Assembly: GCF_014635025.1 (NCBI RefSeq)
Contig: NZ_BMCE01000004.1
Span: forward strand, 1 to 64,000
Direction: 5' to 3'
DNA length: 64,000 nt
From: Fictibacillus barbaricus
Lineage (GTDB): Bacteria; Bacillota; Bacilli; Bacillales; Fictibacillaceae
The notes below the pieces were generated by a model that was not told the DNA's origin, did not search any database, and saw only the letters and a list, made by a program, of their open reading frames with translations. Positions 62,842 to 64,000 of the stretch are shown here, piece after piece; positions within the stretch are counted from its first letter, which is position 1; the number at the start of each line of letters is the position of its first letter. The position numbers and the translations under genes were made by a program.

Positions 62842-63759
62842 TCATCCCTTGGACACTGGTATATTCACCCTGCTCTTTAAACCTTCACTAATAAAGATCC
62901 CTACAAGTATTAAAAGAACACCTAACCATCTCATCCATGTAACCTCTTCTTTGAGAATAATTAGCGCGAAGAATACGGTAGTAGGTAGTTCTATGGAACC
63001 TAGGATACCTGCCATTCTTCCTCCGATTCGAGGTATAGAAATAAGCATGAACAGTAATGGAACAACTTGTCCAAAGACTGCCATTATTAACCCCCATTTA
63101 ATAAACCTGGCCTCCGTTAAAATACCCGAAGTGAGATATGTGGGTGGGTATAAAATATGGATAACGATCGCAGCCACGGTTAAAGTGATAGCAGCCCTTA
63201 ATAAAGAAGAGGAATCGTCGCTTATATATTCAGGCAGATATAAACTAAGTGCGAAAAGAACCGCAGCGAGTAGTCCCAACCCGATAGCATTTAACGGAAT
63301 GTTTGAAAGGTCAATACCAATTAACTCTACTGCGAAGATTGTCCCAATGAAGATGAAGAGGATACCAATCCATTTTTCAAACGAGGGCATTTTCTTCTTA
63401 ATAATGATATCAATGACAGTGATAATCCATGAGAACTGGAACAACAGTATGATGCTTAACGATACAGGGATCATCGTTAGAGACTGAAAGTAAAAAAATA
63501 TAGCGGAAGCCCCTGTTACACCTGTTCCTATTAAATACATCCATTCCCTGCCATGAGGAGACCTAAGTTTATTAATTTTGGGAAGAACCAATAGCCAAAT
63601 GATGATAAGACCGAATCCGTATTGTACGTTTGTAAGGTCTTGTATGAGATATCCATCTTTAAATAAATAATTAACGATTGTTGCTGTAAGCCCTAGAAAA
63701 ATTGCTGCTAATAACATCATTGCCTTGTATGTTAATGTAGATTGCATCATTTCTATCAC
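62842..63759 (-). CDS. DMT-superfamily (EamA) transporter
   Basis: A 305-residue membrane protein with ten predicted helices in two EamA repeats (about 10-145 and 155-295). The segments RAITLTVAAIVIHIL and the end-of-repeat motif (LGVLLILVGIFISEG) fit the family. Such proteins export amino acids, metabolites or drugs; the substrate cannot be given. AAGGATGTGATAGAA precedes the ATG. It is monocistronic, with its own terminator. Confidence 0.88.
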   Translation of the reverse strand: MIEMMQSTLTYKAMMLLAAIFLGLTATIVNYLFKDGYLIQDLTNVQYGFGLIIIWLLVLPKINKLRSPHGREWMYLIGTGVTGASAIFFYFQSLTMIPVSLSIILLFQFSWIITVIDIIIKKKMPSFEKWIGILFIFIGTIFAVELIGIDLSNIPLNAIGLGLLAAVLFALSLYLPEYISDDSSSLLRAAITLTVAAIVIHILYPPTYLTSGILTEARFIKWGLIMAVFGQVVPLLFMLISIPRIGGRMAGILGSIELPTTVFFALIILKEEVTWMRWLGVLLILVGIFISEGLKSRVNIPVSKG

Positions 63760-63787
63760 ATCCTTCTAACTTGGAGTTGAAATAACA

Positions 63788-63818
63788 AAAATAGGAGCAT
63801 CCCACTGATGCCCCTACT
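63788..63818 (-). terminator. terminator of TDT-like gene
   Basis: On the minus strand AGGGGCATC and GATGCTCCT pair (one G-T) around AGTGG and are followed by ATTTTTG. Confidence 0.8.
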
Positions 63819-63826
63819 AACAAACC

Positions 63827-64000
63827 CTATCCCTTTAACAGTTCACCTCTAAAGAGGTAAGTCAACGTACGAACGAAGATGACTGCTAGAACGATTGTGA
63901 GTACGATCAGTGAGATCGCGGCTATTGCTTTAAGCGGCCAAGTATTTACGTAGTTGGCATATTTGAAGGCAGCATTCACAACGGCAGCCATAGGAAAACT
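63827..64000 (-). CDS. C-terminal end of TDT/SLAC1-type transporter (partial)
   Basis: The minus-strand frame runs off the right edge and shows the last 57 codons. It reads SFPMAAVVNAAFKYANYV, then one long hydrophobic helix (LKAIAAISLIVLTIVLAVIF) and the tail RTLTYLFRGELLKG. This end pattern is like TehA/SLAC1-type anion or tellurite-resistance transporters. The rest lies outside the window, so the name is tentative. Confidence 0.6.
   Translation of the reverse strand, partial: SFPMAAVVNAAFKYANYVNTWPLKAIAAISLIVLTIVLAVIFVRTLTYLFRGELLKG

Noticed and set aside
62075-63487. Frames of about 200 codons opposite the MFS and DMT genes
   Set aside because: Antisense shadows of membrane-protein genes.

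Overview
The window reads as part of a large plasmid (or chromid) of a spore-forming Bacillaceae host. This rests on three things: AT-rich DNA with Bacillus-type GGAGG ribosome sites and many TTG/GTG starts; Bacillus-type families (Bpr/Vpr-like subtilases, XerS, a Spo0E-like phosphatase, a BcrAB-like ABC module); and a complete replication/partition region at the left end. No rRNA, tRNA, CRISPR array or complete insertion sequence was seen. The species cannot be named from this sequence.

Layout. 1-1.7 kb: a divergent pair, a DGQHR (DndB-like) protein and a C-protein-like XRE regulator. 1.7-3.1 kb: decayed DNA. 3.1-8.6 kb: replication module, with a primase-like protein (minus), a repeat-rich origin region and a large initiator with a C-terminal HTH (plus). 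8.6-15 kb: AT-rich partition region, with ParA and a ribbon-helix-helix partner surrounded by centromere-like repeats, then a CBS protein, a His-rich protein and an HxlR regulator. 15.0-16.4 kb: a junkyard of decayed copies (MOSC gene, 3' end of glutamate dehydrogenase, membrane part of a TlpA-like gene). 16.4-30 kb: metabolism and envelope defence: glutamate dehydrogenase, CstA-YbdD, an esterase, a membrane thioredoxin, a two-component system with two ABC transporters and a lipoprotein, and D-serine dehydratase. 30-54.5 kb: five very large secreted subtilisin-family proteases, interrupted by a permuted papain-like hydrolase, a XerS-like recombinase and a RES-domain toxin-like protein, and ending at a phage-type integrase that also has a broken copy. 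55-64 kb: MarR, small membrane protein, MOSC, ECF sigma, Spo0E-like, NAD(P)-binding protein, L,D-transpeptidase, MFS and DMT exporters, and the end of a TDT/SLAC1-type transporter.

The strongest unexplained signal is a promoter architecture repeated eight times with no change in spacing: a 17-bp inverted repeat (AATAGATnnnATCTATT), exactly 21 bp, TTGATn, exactly 17 bp, TAnnnT. It precedes the four protease transcription units (five proteases), the L,D-transpeptidase, the MOSC gene, the NAD(P)-binding gene, and a decayed MOSC gene 43 kb away. The palindrome sits just upstream of a weak -35, as expected for an activator site, so these genes look like one regulon.

Taken together, the accessory load suggests a protein-degrading, amino-acid-catabolising life style: secreted proteases, peptide/pyruvate uptake by CstA, glutamate and D-serine deamination. 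The replicon has been reshaped by tyrosine recombinases and by duplication followed by decay.
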